Shown here: positions 17,297 through 25,504 of the stretch, in pieces
How positions within the stretch are numbered: position 1 is the first letter of the stretch
Layout: every line of letters begins with the position of its first letter
DNA from: Paraglaciecola hydrolytica
GTDB lineage: Bacteria; Pseudomonadota; Gammaproteobacteria; Enterobacterales; Alteromonadaceae
Assembly (NCBI RefSeq): GCF_001565895.1
Contig: NZ_LSNE01000003.1
Location: forward strand, 707,184 to 771,183
Direction of reading: 5' to 3'
Length of the DNA: 64,000 nucleotides
Position numbers and translations under genes: made by a program
Notes under the pieces: generated by a model
Told to the model about the DNA's origin: nothing
Databases searched by the model: none
The model's input: only the letters and a program-made list of their open reading frames with translations

Positions 17297-19348
17297 TTAA
17301 GCTGCAATACCTGAGTGGCGCAATAAAGCATCGACTTCCGGTTCACGCCCTCTGAAAGCGACAAATAACTCCATTGGCTCTTTACTGCCACCCATTTCAA
17401 GGATGTTAGTTAAAAAATCGTAACCGGTTTGTGGATTAAAAATGCCTTCTTCTTCAAAACGGCTAAAAGCATCAGATGATAAAACTTCTGCCCATTTGTA
17501 GCTGTAATAGCCAGCGGCATAACCACCAGCAAAAATATGACCAAAGCTGTTTTGGAACCGATTAAAGCTTGGTGGAATGTTCACCGCCACTTCGGCACGA
17601 ACCTTATCTAAGATATCTTGCACCTTGGTTTGCTCGGCATCCACAAACTGCTCGTGTAAATTAAAGTCAAACAGACTAAATTCTAACTGCCTAGCCATTT
17701 GCATTGCCGACTGAAAATTACGTGCCGCTAGCATGTTGTCGAGCAAAACCTGAGGCAGTGGCTCGCCTGTCTCAAAATGGCCAGAGATAAAGCTCAAGGC
17801 TTCGGGCTGCCAGCACCAGTTTTCTAAAAATTGACTGGGTAATTCCACTGCATCCCAAGCTACACCGCTTATGCCTGATACCCCGCCCACATCAATTTTA
17901 GTCAGCATATGGTGAATGCCATGACCAAATTCGTGGAACAAAGTCACTACTTCGTCATGAGTAAACAACGCCGGTTTCTTGCCCACTGGGCCATTAAAGT
18001 TACAAGTTAAATACGCAACTGGAGCTTGCAAGGTACCATCAGCTTTGATGCGGCGAGTGTGGCAAACATCCATCCATGCACCACCACGTTTTTTAGCACG
18101 AGCATATAAATCAAAGTAAAAACTACCACGTAGCTCACCTTTGTTATCAAAGATGTCGTAATAACTGACATCTTTGTGCCAGGTATCAACATTTGCCACC
18201 GGCGTAATGCTTAAGCCATACAAACGTTTTACCACTTCAAATAAACCACTGACTACTTTAGCCTCTGGGAAATACGGACGCAGTTGTTCATCAGATATTT
18301 TATAGGTTTGCTCTTTAAGTTTTTCGCTGTAATAAGCAATATCCCACGACGCTAATTCACTGACACCATAATGCTCCTGAGCATAGGAGCGCAGGTCCGC
18401 CATATCTTGCTGTGCCTGAGGTTTAGAGCGTTTAGCTAAGTCATGTAAAAAACCATTTACCTGTTCGGTAGAGTTCGCCATTTTGCTGGCCAGCGAATAC
18501 TCAGCGTAGTTGGCAAAATCAAGCAGTTGAGCTTCTTCCTGACGCAAACTCAGGGTTTCATTGATGTTGGCGGTATTGTCCCACTGCCCCGCATTAGGAC
18601 CTTGCTCAGAGGCGCGAGTCGCGTACGCACGATACATCTCTTCGCGTAATTCGCGATTGTCAGCGTAAGTCATGACGGGCAAATAACTGGGTATATCTAA
18701 GGTAAACAACCAGCCGCTAAGTTCTTTTTGCTCTGCCGCTTGTGCTGCCGCACCCATAGCTGACTCTGGCAAACCTGCCAATAAACTTTCATCTGTGATG
18801 TGTTTTTGCCAACCCAGCGTGGCATCCATCACATTGTTGCTAAAGGTCGAACCTAAGTCAGACTGGCGACTTTGGATCTCGGCATAACGTTGTTTCTTTT
18901 GCTCATCGAGCGCCACACCGGATAGTTGAAAGTCACGGATAGCGTATTCAATTACTTTTTGTTGTGCTTGGCTTAAACTAGCAAATTCCGTGCTTTGCTG
19001 AATTTGCACATAAGCATTATAAAGCTCGCTATTTTGCCCAACCCAAGTTGAAAACTCAGATAAAGCCGGTAAACACGCATCATGAGCTTCACGCAAAGCA
19101 TCGTTACTAACGACCGAGTTCATATGAGAAACCGGTGACCAAATTTTACTTAATTGATCGTCGATTTCTTCTATCGGCGCAACCAAATTGGCCCAGCTAT
19201 AGCTGTTTTGATCCAGACATTTAATGATGGTGTTTTTGCACTTTTCGATGGCTTGGATTACTGCCGGTTGAATGTGCTCGGGTAATATTTTTGAAAATGG
19301 CGGTAAACCGGATAAATCTTGTAAGGGATTGCTTGTTTGTGCGGTCAT
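17297..19348 (-). CDS. prlC: Oligopeptidase A (M3 zinc metallopeptidase)
   Basis: 683 aa from the ATG at 19348, close to E. coli PrlC (680). It degrades short peptides, including cleaved signal peptides, in the cytoplasm. The M3 zinc site is FHEFGHGIHHML (HExxH near residue 470), with the downstream third ligand in the GVAWDAVELPSQFLENW region. The conserved C-terminal GGYAAGYYSYKWAEVLSSDAF matches the family. An upstream in-frame start (19420) would add 24 poorly conserved residues; the ATG at 19348 has AAGAG upstream and gives the expected N-terminus. It is divergent from gor, a common gammaproteobacterial neighbourhood. Confidence 0.95.
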   Translation of the reverse strand: MTAQTSNPLQDLSGLPPFSKILPEHIQPAVIQAIEKCKNTIIKCLDQNSYSWANLVAPIEEIDDQLSKIWSPVSHMNSVVSNDALREAHDACLPALSEFSTWVGQNSELYNAYVQIQQSTEFASLSQAQQKVIEYAIRDFQLSGVALDEQKKQRYAEIQSRQSDLGSTFSNNVMDATLGWQKHITDESLLAGLPESAMGAAAQAAEQKELSGWLFTLDIPSYLPVMTYADNRELREEMYRAYATRASEQGPNAGQWDNTANINETLSLRQEEAQLLDFANYAEYSLASKMANSTEQVNGFLHDLAKRSKPQAQQDMADLRSYAQEHYGVSELASWDIAYYSEKLKEQTYKISDEQLRPYFPEAKVVSGLFEVVKRLYGLSITPVANVDTWHKDVSYYDIFDNKGELRGSFYFDLYARAKKRGGAWMDVCHTRRIKADGTLQAPVAYLTCNFNGPVGKKPALFTHDEVVTLFHEFGHGIHHMLTKIDVGGVSGISGVAWDAVELPSQFLENWCWQPEALSFISGHFETGEPLPQVLLDNMLAARNFQSAMQMARQLEFSLFDFNLHEQFVDAEQTKVQDILDKVRAEVAVNIPPSFNRFQNSFGHIFAGGYAAGYYSYKWAEVLSSDAFSRFEEEGIFNPQTGYDFLTNILEMGGSKEPMELFVAFRGREPEVDALLRHSGIAA

Positions 19349-19551
19349 AATTGGGCTCTTAGTCAGTCCTGATAGCTTAGAAGTTGGGTTTGCAGAGTCA
19401 AAATACAAGCCTAAAAACAAAATACAATCATACTACTACCTGTCTACGCACAATTAAGCGATTAAACTGATTGATTTTTTAAGCTGTTAATTTAAACCTA
19501 ATGTCATTAAGGTAATTGGCATTATTTAGATCACTTTGTAAGGTAAATAAC

Positions 19552-20922
19552 ATGACACAACAAGACAGCAATCAAACAACAGACTTCGATTACATTTGTA
19601 TTGGCGGCGGCAGTGGTGGCATTGCGTCGGCCAATCGAGCATCTAAACATGGTCAACGGGTAGCATTAATTGAGGCTAAAGCCATTGGTGGTACCTGCGT
19701 TAATGTCGGTTGTGTACCCAAAAAAGCCATGTGGTATGGCGCGCAAGTTGCCGAAGCCATCAATCTTTATGCACCTGATTATGGTTTTGATGTGACCGTG
19801 AATAAATTCGACTGGGCCAAGCTTGTCGCTAGCCGTGAGGCTTATATTAAACGCATACATGGCTCTTATGATCGAGTATTAGGCAATAACAAAATTACCG
19901 TGATCAATGGTTTTGCCACTTTTGTGGATAAAAACACTGTTGAGGTAAACGGCAAGCAATACACCGCTAAACACATCTTAATTGCTACCGGCGGCCGTCC
20001 GGTGCAACCACAAATACCAGGTACTGAACTTGGTATAGATTCCAACGGTTTTTTTGCGCTGAATGAACAGCCTAAGCGCGCTGTGGTAGTGGGTGCAGGT
20101 TACATTGCTGTTGAGTTAGCTGGCGTCATGCACGCCCTAGGTACCGACACCCATCTAGTGGTGCGCAAACATGCTCCTTTACGTAATTTTGATCCTGCAA
20201 TATCAGAAACCTTAGTAGAGTTAATGGCGCAACATGGCCCCACTTTACACACTCATGCAACACCATCAAAAATTGTTAAAAATGCTGATAGCTCATTGAC
20301 TATCACCTTTGAAAACGGTGAATCCATTGAAACCGATTGTGTCATTTGGGCCATTGGCCGTGAACCCGCGAACGACAAAATTGGTTTGGATAAAATCGGT
20401 GTAGAGCTCGATGACAAGGGTTATATCAAGGTTGATAAATTTCAAAATACGAATATTGATGGTGTTTATGCGGTAGGCGACAACATTGGTAAAGTTGAAT
20501 TAACCCCCGTTGCGGTTAAAGCTGGGCGTTTATTGTCTGAACGTTTGTTTAATGGCCAAAGCAGTGCTCACATGGATTATGAGTTAATTCCTACAGTAGT
20601 ATTCAGCCACCCGCCCATTGGTACCATAGGTTTAACCGAACCCGAAGCCATCGAAAAATATGGCAAAGACAATATCACCGTGTATAACTCAAGCTTTGCC
20701 GCCATGTACACCGCGGTTACCAGCAATCGACAAATGACAAAAATGAAATTGGTCTGCGTCGGTAAACAGCAAAAAGTAGTAGGTTTACACGGCATAGGTT
20801 ATGCCATGGATGAGATCATTCAAGGTTTTGGTGTCGCCATGAAAATGGGTGCCACTAAGGCTGATTTTGATGCCTGTGTGGCCATCCATCCCACGTCATC
20901 TGAAGAGTTTGTCACTATGTGA
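19552..20922 (+). CDS. gor: Glutathione-disulfide reductase
   Basis: 456 aa; reduces GSSG with NADPH, FAD-dependent homodimer in the cytoplasm. FAD-binding motif [17 protein letters not shown] near the N-terminus, redox disulfide in [13 protein letters not shown] (Cys49, Cys54), NADPH-binding [12 protein letters not shown], a second FAD motif VYAVGDNIG and the dimer-interface catalytic His in [12 protein letters not shown]. The start at 19552 has AAGGTAA immediately upstream; a longer in-frame start at 19516 lacks such a site. E. coli Gor has 450 residues. A strong terminator follows. Confidence 0.95.
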   Translation: MTQQDSNQTTDFDYICIGGGSGGIASANRASKHGQRVALIEAKAIGGTCVNVGCVPKKAMWYGAQVAEAINLYAPDYGFDVTVNKFDWAKLVASREAYIKRIHGSYDRVLGNNKITVINGFATFVDKNTVEVNGKQYTAKHILIATGGRPVQPQIPGTELGIDSNGFFALNEQPKRAVVVGAGYIAVELAGVMHALGTDTHLVVRKHAPLRNFDPAISETLVELMAQHGPTLHTHATPSKIVKNADSSLTITFENGESIETDCVIWAIGREPANDKIGLDKIGVELDDKGYIKVDKFQNTNIDGVYAVGDNIGKVELTPVAVKAGRLLSERLFNGQSSAHMDYELIPTVVFSHPPIGTIGLTEPEAIEKYGKDNITVYNSSFAAMYTAVTSNRQMTKMKLVCVGKQQKVVGLHGIGYAMDEIIQGFGVAMKMGATKADFDACVAIHPTSSEEFVTM

Positions 20923-20936
20923 TAAAACTTATCCTA

Positions 20937-20965
20937 AGCCCGCATAGTTATGCGGGCTTTTTTTA
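20937..20965 (+). terminator. Rho-independent terminator after gor
   Basis: AGCCCGCAT, loop AGTT, ATGCGGGCT, then a run of seven T. Nine perfect base pairs, 14 bp after the gor stop. Confidence 0.9.
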
Positions 20966-21087
20966 CTTCACGATTTATCTTCCATACAGTTTTAAATATA
21001 TCTCCTTGGTTAAATTGACTTAAGCTAAGCTTGCAATCAAAGTTGCCGCCAATGGTGCGGATGTTATATTCCACAAAAGGACTTTAC

Positions 21088-22050
21088 ATGCAGCAACGTG
21101 AAGTGATGAGCCAACTCATAGAACAAGATCACATCGCTCAACAAGACATTGAAACAGCGATGTTTGTTAGCCAAGTTTATCCACCGGCCCCAAATTGGTA
21201 TGGCTTTTTAAGTAAACTACTATTGTGCTTTGGTGCCTTGGCCATCGCCTGTGGAGTGATATTTTTTGTGGCGGCCAACTGGCAAGACATGAGCCGTTTG
21301 ATTAAGTTTGTGTTGTTACAATTGCTGGTTGTGGCGCCAATTATTATTTACCTGCGGTCAAAAACCCACACTTTACTTAGTCAAATATCCCTGACGAGTG
21401 CTTTTATCCTACTCGGCGCGCTGATGGCCTACTTTGGCCAAACTTATCAAACTGGTGCTGATCCATGGCAGCTCTTTTTTAATTGGGCCTTACTAGGTTT
21501 ACCTTGGGTAATTATCTCGCGCTTTAGCCCTTTATGGATGATGTTTTTAGCCTTACTCAATCTCAGTCTTGTTCTTTATCATGATGCCCTAGGCACATTA
21601 TTACCTTTTGGCATTAACAGAGATGAAAGCCTATTTTGGTGTCTTTTGAGCTTGAACTATTTAAGTTTAATCATGTGGGAATTATGTCGCGTTAACTACG
21701 CTTGGCTTAACCAGTCTTGGGCTGGACGCCTACTTGCTATCGCCACCATTTTTTGTGCCAATGCCCTCGCTTTGATGGCGATATTTTCATACAACACTTC
21801 CTGGTTAGGTGGCGCTGTTTGGGTATTTTTGATGGTAATGACCTATGTGGTTTACCGTAAAATTCGACCCGACCTGTTTATGTTAGCGCTCGGCTGCTTA
21901 TCAGGCGTAGTCATTGTAGTGGGGTGGAGCGCCAACATTTTAAAACATATCGATGACGGCAATATGTTTATTTTGTTGTTTCTTCTGACTATTGGCCTGA
22001 CAAGTGCTGCTGCAGTTTGGCTTAAAAAACTGATGAAGGAGTTTCAATAG
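21088..22050 (+). CDS. DUF2157 membrane protein
   Basis: 320 aa from an ATG at 21088 that follows AAAAGGA at an ideal distance; an upstream in-frame start (21031) lacks a ribosome site. It has a short cytoplasmic N-terminus (QLIEQDHIAQQDIETAM) and then about 9-10 membrane spans, with the DUF2157 landmarks LCFGALAIACGVIFFVAANW. Function is unknown. Its stop overlaps the GTG of the DUF4401 gene by one base (TAGTG), and the third gene overlaps as well, so the three proteins are probably made together and may form a complex. Confidence 0.8.
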   Translation: MQQREVMSQLIEQDHIAQQDIETAMFVSQVYPPAPNWYGFLSKLLLCFGALAIACGVIFFVAANWQDMSRLIKFVLLQLLVVAPIIIYLRSKTHTLLSQISLTSAFILLGALMAYFGQTYQTGADPWQLFFNWALLGLPWVIISRFSPLWMMFLALLNLSLVLYHDALGTLLPFGINRDESLFWCLLSLNYLSLIMWELCRVNYAWLNQSWAGRLLAIATIFCANALALMAIFSYNTSWLGGAVWVFLMVMTYVVYRKIRPDLFMLALGCLSGVVIVVGWSANILKHIDDGNMFILLFLLTIGLTSAAAVWLKKLMKEFQ

Positions 22051-23120
22051 TGACTCAATCAGCACAACTTCTTGAGCTACTCACGCAAAATCAACTGCTA
22101 ATAAAGCAAACGACTTTGCCACAACAAAACCAATCACCTTGGTACATAAAAGTACTGTTAGCCCTTGCTGGCTGGTTAGCCGCCTTGTTTTTCTTTGGCT
22201 TTTTCGCCATAACCTTAATTGATATAACCGACAATACAGTTGTAAGAGCCTTACTCGGCCTTGCCATGTTGCTAACAGCGTATTTTATTTTAAGGTCTCC
22301 TCAGTCTGAATTTTTGGAACATATTGGTCTAGCGCTTAGTCTGACAGGGCAAATCTTAATTGCATGGGCTTTGCTTGAGCACTTCGAATTGAAAAATAAA
22401 GAAATTTGGTTGCTCGGGGCAGTAACACAAATGTTACTTGCGTGGTTTATGCCGAGCTTTCTGCATCGAGTGTTTTCTGCCTTTCTTGGGGCCTATGCTT
22501 TCAGTGTTTTTATGGCTTTAGTGGGTTTGCCCGCCCTATTTAGTAGCATTATTATGTTTGTTTGCGCTTGGTTGTGGTTGCATGAGTTTCAAGTCAAACA
22601 GCACATCCCACGTTTTAGAGCTATGGCTTATGGCCTGACTCTAAGTCTCATCATGATTAAAAGTGCCACCACCCTCGAGTGGTTGTGGCGGGAGCATAAC
22701 GACGTTGTTAGTGACACGCATTTAAGCCAATGGTTAGACGAAGGTCTGAACTGTTTGATCCTGTTGTATGTCGCTGTCATCTTGTTAAAACGCTATCAAG
22801 TGACTTTTTCGTCAACAGAATCGCTATTCTGTTTAGCCGCCACTTTACTCATTGGTTTAGCCTCTATGCAGGCTCCCGGCCTTATTGCTGCCATGATGCT
22901 GATAGTATTGGGTTTTGCCGCCAGCCACCGCGTACTCACGGGTTTAGGAATAATGTCCGCTTTGTACTACATCGCTAAATACTATTACTCCCTTGAAATA
23001 ACATTAAACCAAAAATCATTTAGCCTAGTTATTCTGGGACTGACTCTGTTGATATTGGTTAAAGGACTATCACTGTGGCAACAGCAAAAGTTGGCAGCGG
23101 GAGCTCAAACTCATGAATAA
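22050..23120 (+). CDS. DUF4401 membrane protein
   Basis: 356 aa, about 10-11 membrane spans after a soluble N-terminus of about 30 residues. Starts at GTG 22050 overlapping the preceding stop. The DUF4401 family is regularly found between DUF2157 and GDYXXLXY proteins, as here. No catalytic motif was seen. Function unknown; a membrane complex with its two neighbours is inferred from the overlapping starts. Confidence 0.8.
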   Translation: MTQSAQLLELLTQNQLLIKQTTLPQQNQSPWYIKVLLALAGWLAALFFFGFFAITLIDITDNTVVRALLGLAMLLTAYFILRSPQSEFLEHIGLALSLTGQILIAWALLEHFELKNKEIWLLGAVTQMLLAWFMPSFLHRVFSAFLGAYAFSVFMALVGLPALFSSIIMFVCAWLWLHEFQVKQHIPRFRAMAYGLTLSLIMIKSATTLEWLWREHNDVVSDTHLSQWLDEGLNCLILLYVAVILLKRYQVTFSSTESLFCLAATLLIGLASMQAPGLIAAMMLIVLGFAASHRVLTGLGIMSALYYIAKYYYSLEITLNQKSFSLVILGLTLLILVKGLSLWQQQKLAAGAQTHE

Positions 23121-23634
23121 AATCATCGCAATAGTGGGTTTGCTACTAGCACTAGGACTGATCAATGGCTCAATCTATGTCAAAGAGCAGCATTTAGCTC
23201 AAGGTGAAGTGGTCAAGTTAAAGCTGGCACCGGTTGATCCCCGTTCATTAATGCAAGGTGATTATATGGCGCTGCGTTTTGAGTTAGCAGATGACATTGA
23301 TAGCGCCTTACCTGAAGCGGAGTCTCACTCTTTTTTGGCAACGAATTCAAAGCGCAGTGAGGGCAAAGTGATAGTGCAACTGGATGAACAAGGACGTGCC
23401 AGCTTTGTGGCATTAGATAATGGCCAAACCATTACCGTTAAGCAACGTAAATTACAGTATCGCGTCCGAGATGGCAGAGTTAAATTTGCCACTAATGCCT
23501 TCTTTTTTGCCGAAGGCAGTGCACAGATATACGAAGCGGCAGAATATGGCGAATTTAGGGTTAATCAACAGGGTGAAGTATTACTGGTCGCGTTATACAA
23601 CCAAGACATGCAAATTCTAGGCGCTCAACACTAA
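23113..23634 (+). CDS. GDYXXLXY-domain protein
   Basis: 173 aa. One N-terminal membrane anchor or uncleaved signal (IIAIVGLLLALGLINGSIYV), then an extracytoplasmic beta-rich domain with the naming motif in DPRSLMQGDYMALRFEL and a later FFFAEGSAQIYEAAEYGEFRV. It starts 8 bases inside the DUF4401 gene and ends the operon. Its last four bases overlap the last bases of the convergent 155-aa gene. Function unknown. Confidence 0.8.
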   Translation: MNKIIAIVGLLLALGLINGSIYVKEQHLAQGEVVKLKLAPVDPRSLMQGDYMALRFELADDIDSALPEAESHSFLATNSKRSEGKVIVQLDEQGRASFVALDNGQTITVKQRKLQYRVRDGRVKFATNAFFFAEGSAQIYEAAEYGEFRVNQQGEVLLVALYNQDMQILGAQH

Positions 23635-24098
23635 AGTAATAACGTCGCCGGTACATCCCAACTGGTCACCAAAAGTTCACCCTGCCAATCTTGCATGGTT
23701 AACCACACTTTATGCTGGGGCTGGATTTTATGCGGTGCAATAGCATGCACATGCTGGCCGTGACGACTACCATGCAAAATTCCATCACTGCCTTGCTGCA
23801 ATTGTTCAATAGGTAATGGCTGCTCACCGATATTCAGGTAGGCCTGACGGATCTGAGCAATATCGCCTTGACTAAATATCAATAAAAAATCTTTCACAAA
23901 AGAGCCATCGTGGGCGTAAGGCGCCTTTAAATTAAATGGCATGGGCGTAATCTGATAACTACCGATGTTCTGTGCAGCTAAAGCAGGCGGAAATTCAGGG
24001 TGTAAAGATTCATAATAAAACCAAATCGGTAAAATCAAGATCAAACCATTGAGCTTAAATCGATGCCGTTGCCAAAATGAACGTTGTAAACGGGCCAT
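23631..24098 (-). CDS. Hypothetical single-span protein co-transcribed with PepSY gene
   Basis: 155 aa. A basic N-terminus (RSFWQRHRFKLNG) precedes one membrane span (about 17-28), then a periplasmic domain of about 120 residues rich in His and Gln. I do not recognise the family. Its ATG overlaps the stop of the PepSY gene (TAATG), so it is translationally coupled to it. It is likely an accessory to the PepSY membrane protein at this Fur-boxed iron locus; the role is unknown. Confidence 0.7.
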   Translation of the reverse strand: MARLQRSFWQRHRFKLNGLILILPIWFYYESLHPEFPPALAAQNIGSYQITPMPFNLKAPYAHDGSFVKDFLLIFSQGDIAQIRQAYLNIGEQPLPIEQLQQGSDGILHGSRHGQHVHAIAPHKIQPQHKVWLTMQDWQGELLVTSWDVPATLLL

Positions 24099-25252
24099 TA
24101 ATTAATTCCTGCTGATAATTGCTTGTCTGTTACATCACTTGTTTTTGCTGCTCTGACAGTACGACTGCCCCACATTAAAAAGCCTGTTATCGACATGCCA
24201 CTCAAAATTAAGCCAAAAACTAACCAGATTAACTTGGTCCAGATCCCCCCCACCGTTCCATAATGTAGCGGATCGGCAATATGCATAATGGTTTGTAGGG
24301 TATTCATATTGGCTGGTGAGATTTCTTGTTCAATTTCGCCAGTCCAAGGGTTGATCACCAAGTTATAAGCATATTGATCATAAAACACATAGTCACCAGA
24401 GCCGACCAACTTGTAAGTATCGCGTTGATGTTCAGGCAACATAATATAGCTGGGTTTAAAATCGGCAAAGCGCTGGGTTGCCATCAGTAAAGCGCCATCA
24501 AGAGAAACAAGTGGCTGGGGTTTTTCAGTAATATTAAACGGTACTTGTGATATATCGGCAATGGGTGCATGGGGCTCAATATCAATGTCATTATGCCACA
24601 TCACGGCCTGCACTAAATACCATAAACCCGTGGCAGTCATGAGCATTAAAAACCAGATTGACCAAACGCCAGCTAAACGATGTAAATCGCTTAGCAGTGT
24701 TTTTTTCCCTTGATTGGTACGAATTTTAGGTTGTAAAAAAGCCCGCCAGAAATTCTTATAAATAATAAGGCCAGTGACTAACGCTCCCAACATCACAAAA
24801 GCCATGCTGTTAACCAGATAATAACCAATGCTGTAATTTCCAGGCCAAGGAAACAATAACCAACTGTGCAATGAGCGCATAAAATTAATAAACGTCATAT
24901 CTTGATTAATTTGCTGAATCTCACCGGTGTATTGGTTTACGTAAGCAATGGCATAGGGTTTATCACTGTCGGTAAAAATAACCGAATTTGCCAAATAAGA
25001 CTCCAAGGCGATAACACTACCCACATCGGCGGTGGGATAAGCTTGCTCAACAATAGCGACTAACTCAGCCACTGATTTAGTCGGTAGATTATGCGGGTTG
25101 TCGGCTCGCGCCAAGGGGTTAGTTAACCAGGTTAGTTCATGGCTCACCACTGCAATGGTGCCGCTTACGCACACAAAACAAAACAGCAACCAAACGGGCA
25201 ACGAAAACCAACCATGTAATTGAAACCAAAAGCGGTTACTTACTTTGACCAT
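24098..25252 (-). CDS. PepSY-associated TM protein (iron-siderophore reductase-like)
   Basis: 384 aa with the typical fold of the PepSY_TM family: first span WFSLPVWLLFCFVCVSGTIAV, a periplasmic PepSY domain (VAELVAIVEQAYPTADVGSVIAL), FMRSLHSWLLFPW with conserved His before span 2, DLHRLAGVWSIWFLMLMTATGLWY (span 3, His), a second periplasmic loop, and a last span. Related proteins such as FoxB and FhuF-like PepSY reductases are linked to ferric-siderophore use, and conserved His residues may bind haem. Divergent from the siderophore receptor with a Fur box between them. Confidence 0.8.
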   Translation of the reverse strand: MVKVSNRFWFQLHGWFSLPVWLLFCFVCVSGTIAVVSHELTWLTNPLARADNPHNLPTKSVAELVAIVEQAYPTADVGSVIALESYLANSVIFTDSDKPYAIAYVNQYTGEIQQINQDMTFINFMRSLHSWLLFPWPGNYSIGYYLVNSMAFVMLGALVTGLIIYKNFWRAFLQPKIRTNQGKKTLLSDLHRLAGVWSIWFLMLMTATGLWYLVQAVMWHNDIDIEPHAPIADISQVPFNITEKPQPLVSLDGALLMATQRFADFKPSYIMLPEHQRDTYKLVGSGDYVFYDQYAYNLVINPWTGEIEQEISPANMNTLQTIMHIADPLHYGTVGGIWTKLIWLVFGLILSGMSITGFLMWGSRTVRAAKTSDVTDKQLSAGIN

Positions 25253-25450
25253 TTATTTTTACCGCTCCCACTTTCATCTCTATTCACTGTTAGATCATAC
25301 TATTTAAGAACCTAGAGTTTAATAGGAATCATTAGCATTTGCAAAACAATGCGACTGAAAAACCTATTAAAGGCGTGAACTTATAACTCAGATTTTCGTT
25401 TGAATTCAGCAAATTTTAGATTTCCTCTGTACTTTTAACTTCATTTTATT

Positions 25451-25469
25451 GATAATCATTCTCATTACG
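25451..25469 (+). promoter_or_regulatory. Fur box in divergent siderophore-receptor/PepSY promoter
   Basis: GATAATCATTCTCATTACG matches 14 of 19 positions of the classic Fur consensus (GATAATGATAATCATTATC). It lies 36 bp before the receptor start. Iron repression of the receptor, and perhaps of the PepSY pair, follows from known Fur biology. Confidence 0.7.
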
Positions 25470-25504
25470 GTTTTTATAATTTACTGAAAAAGGTGTTTTA
25501 CATA

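Noticed and set aside
25324-25343. Second Fur-like sequence (GGAATCATTAGCATTTGC)
   Set aside because: Only half of it matches the Fur pattern; the site at 25451 is much better, so no separate feature is claimed.
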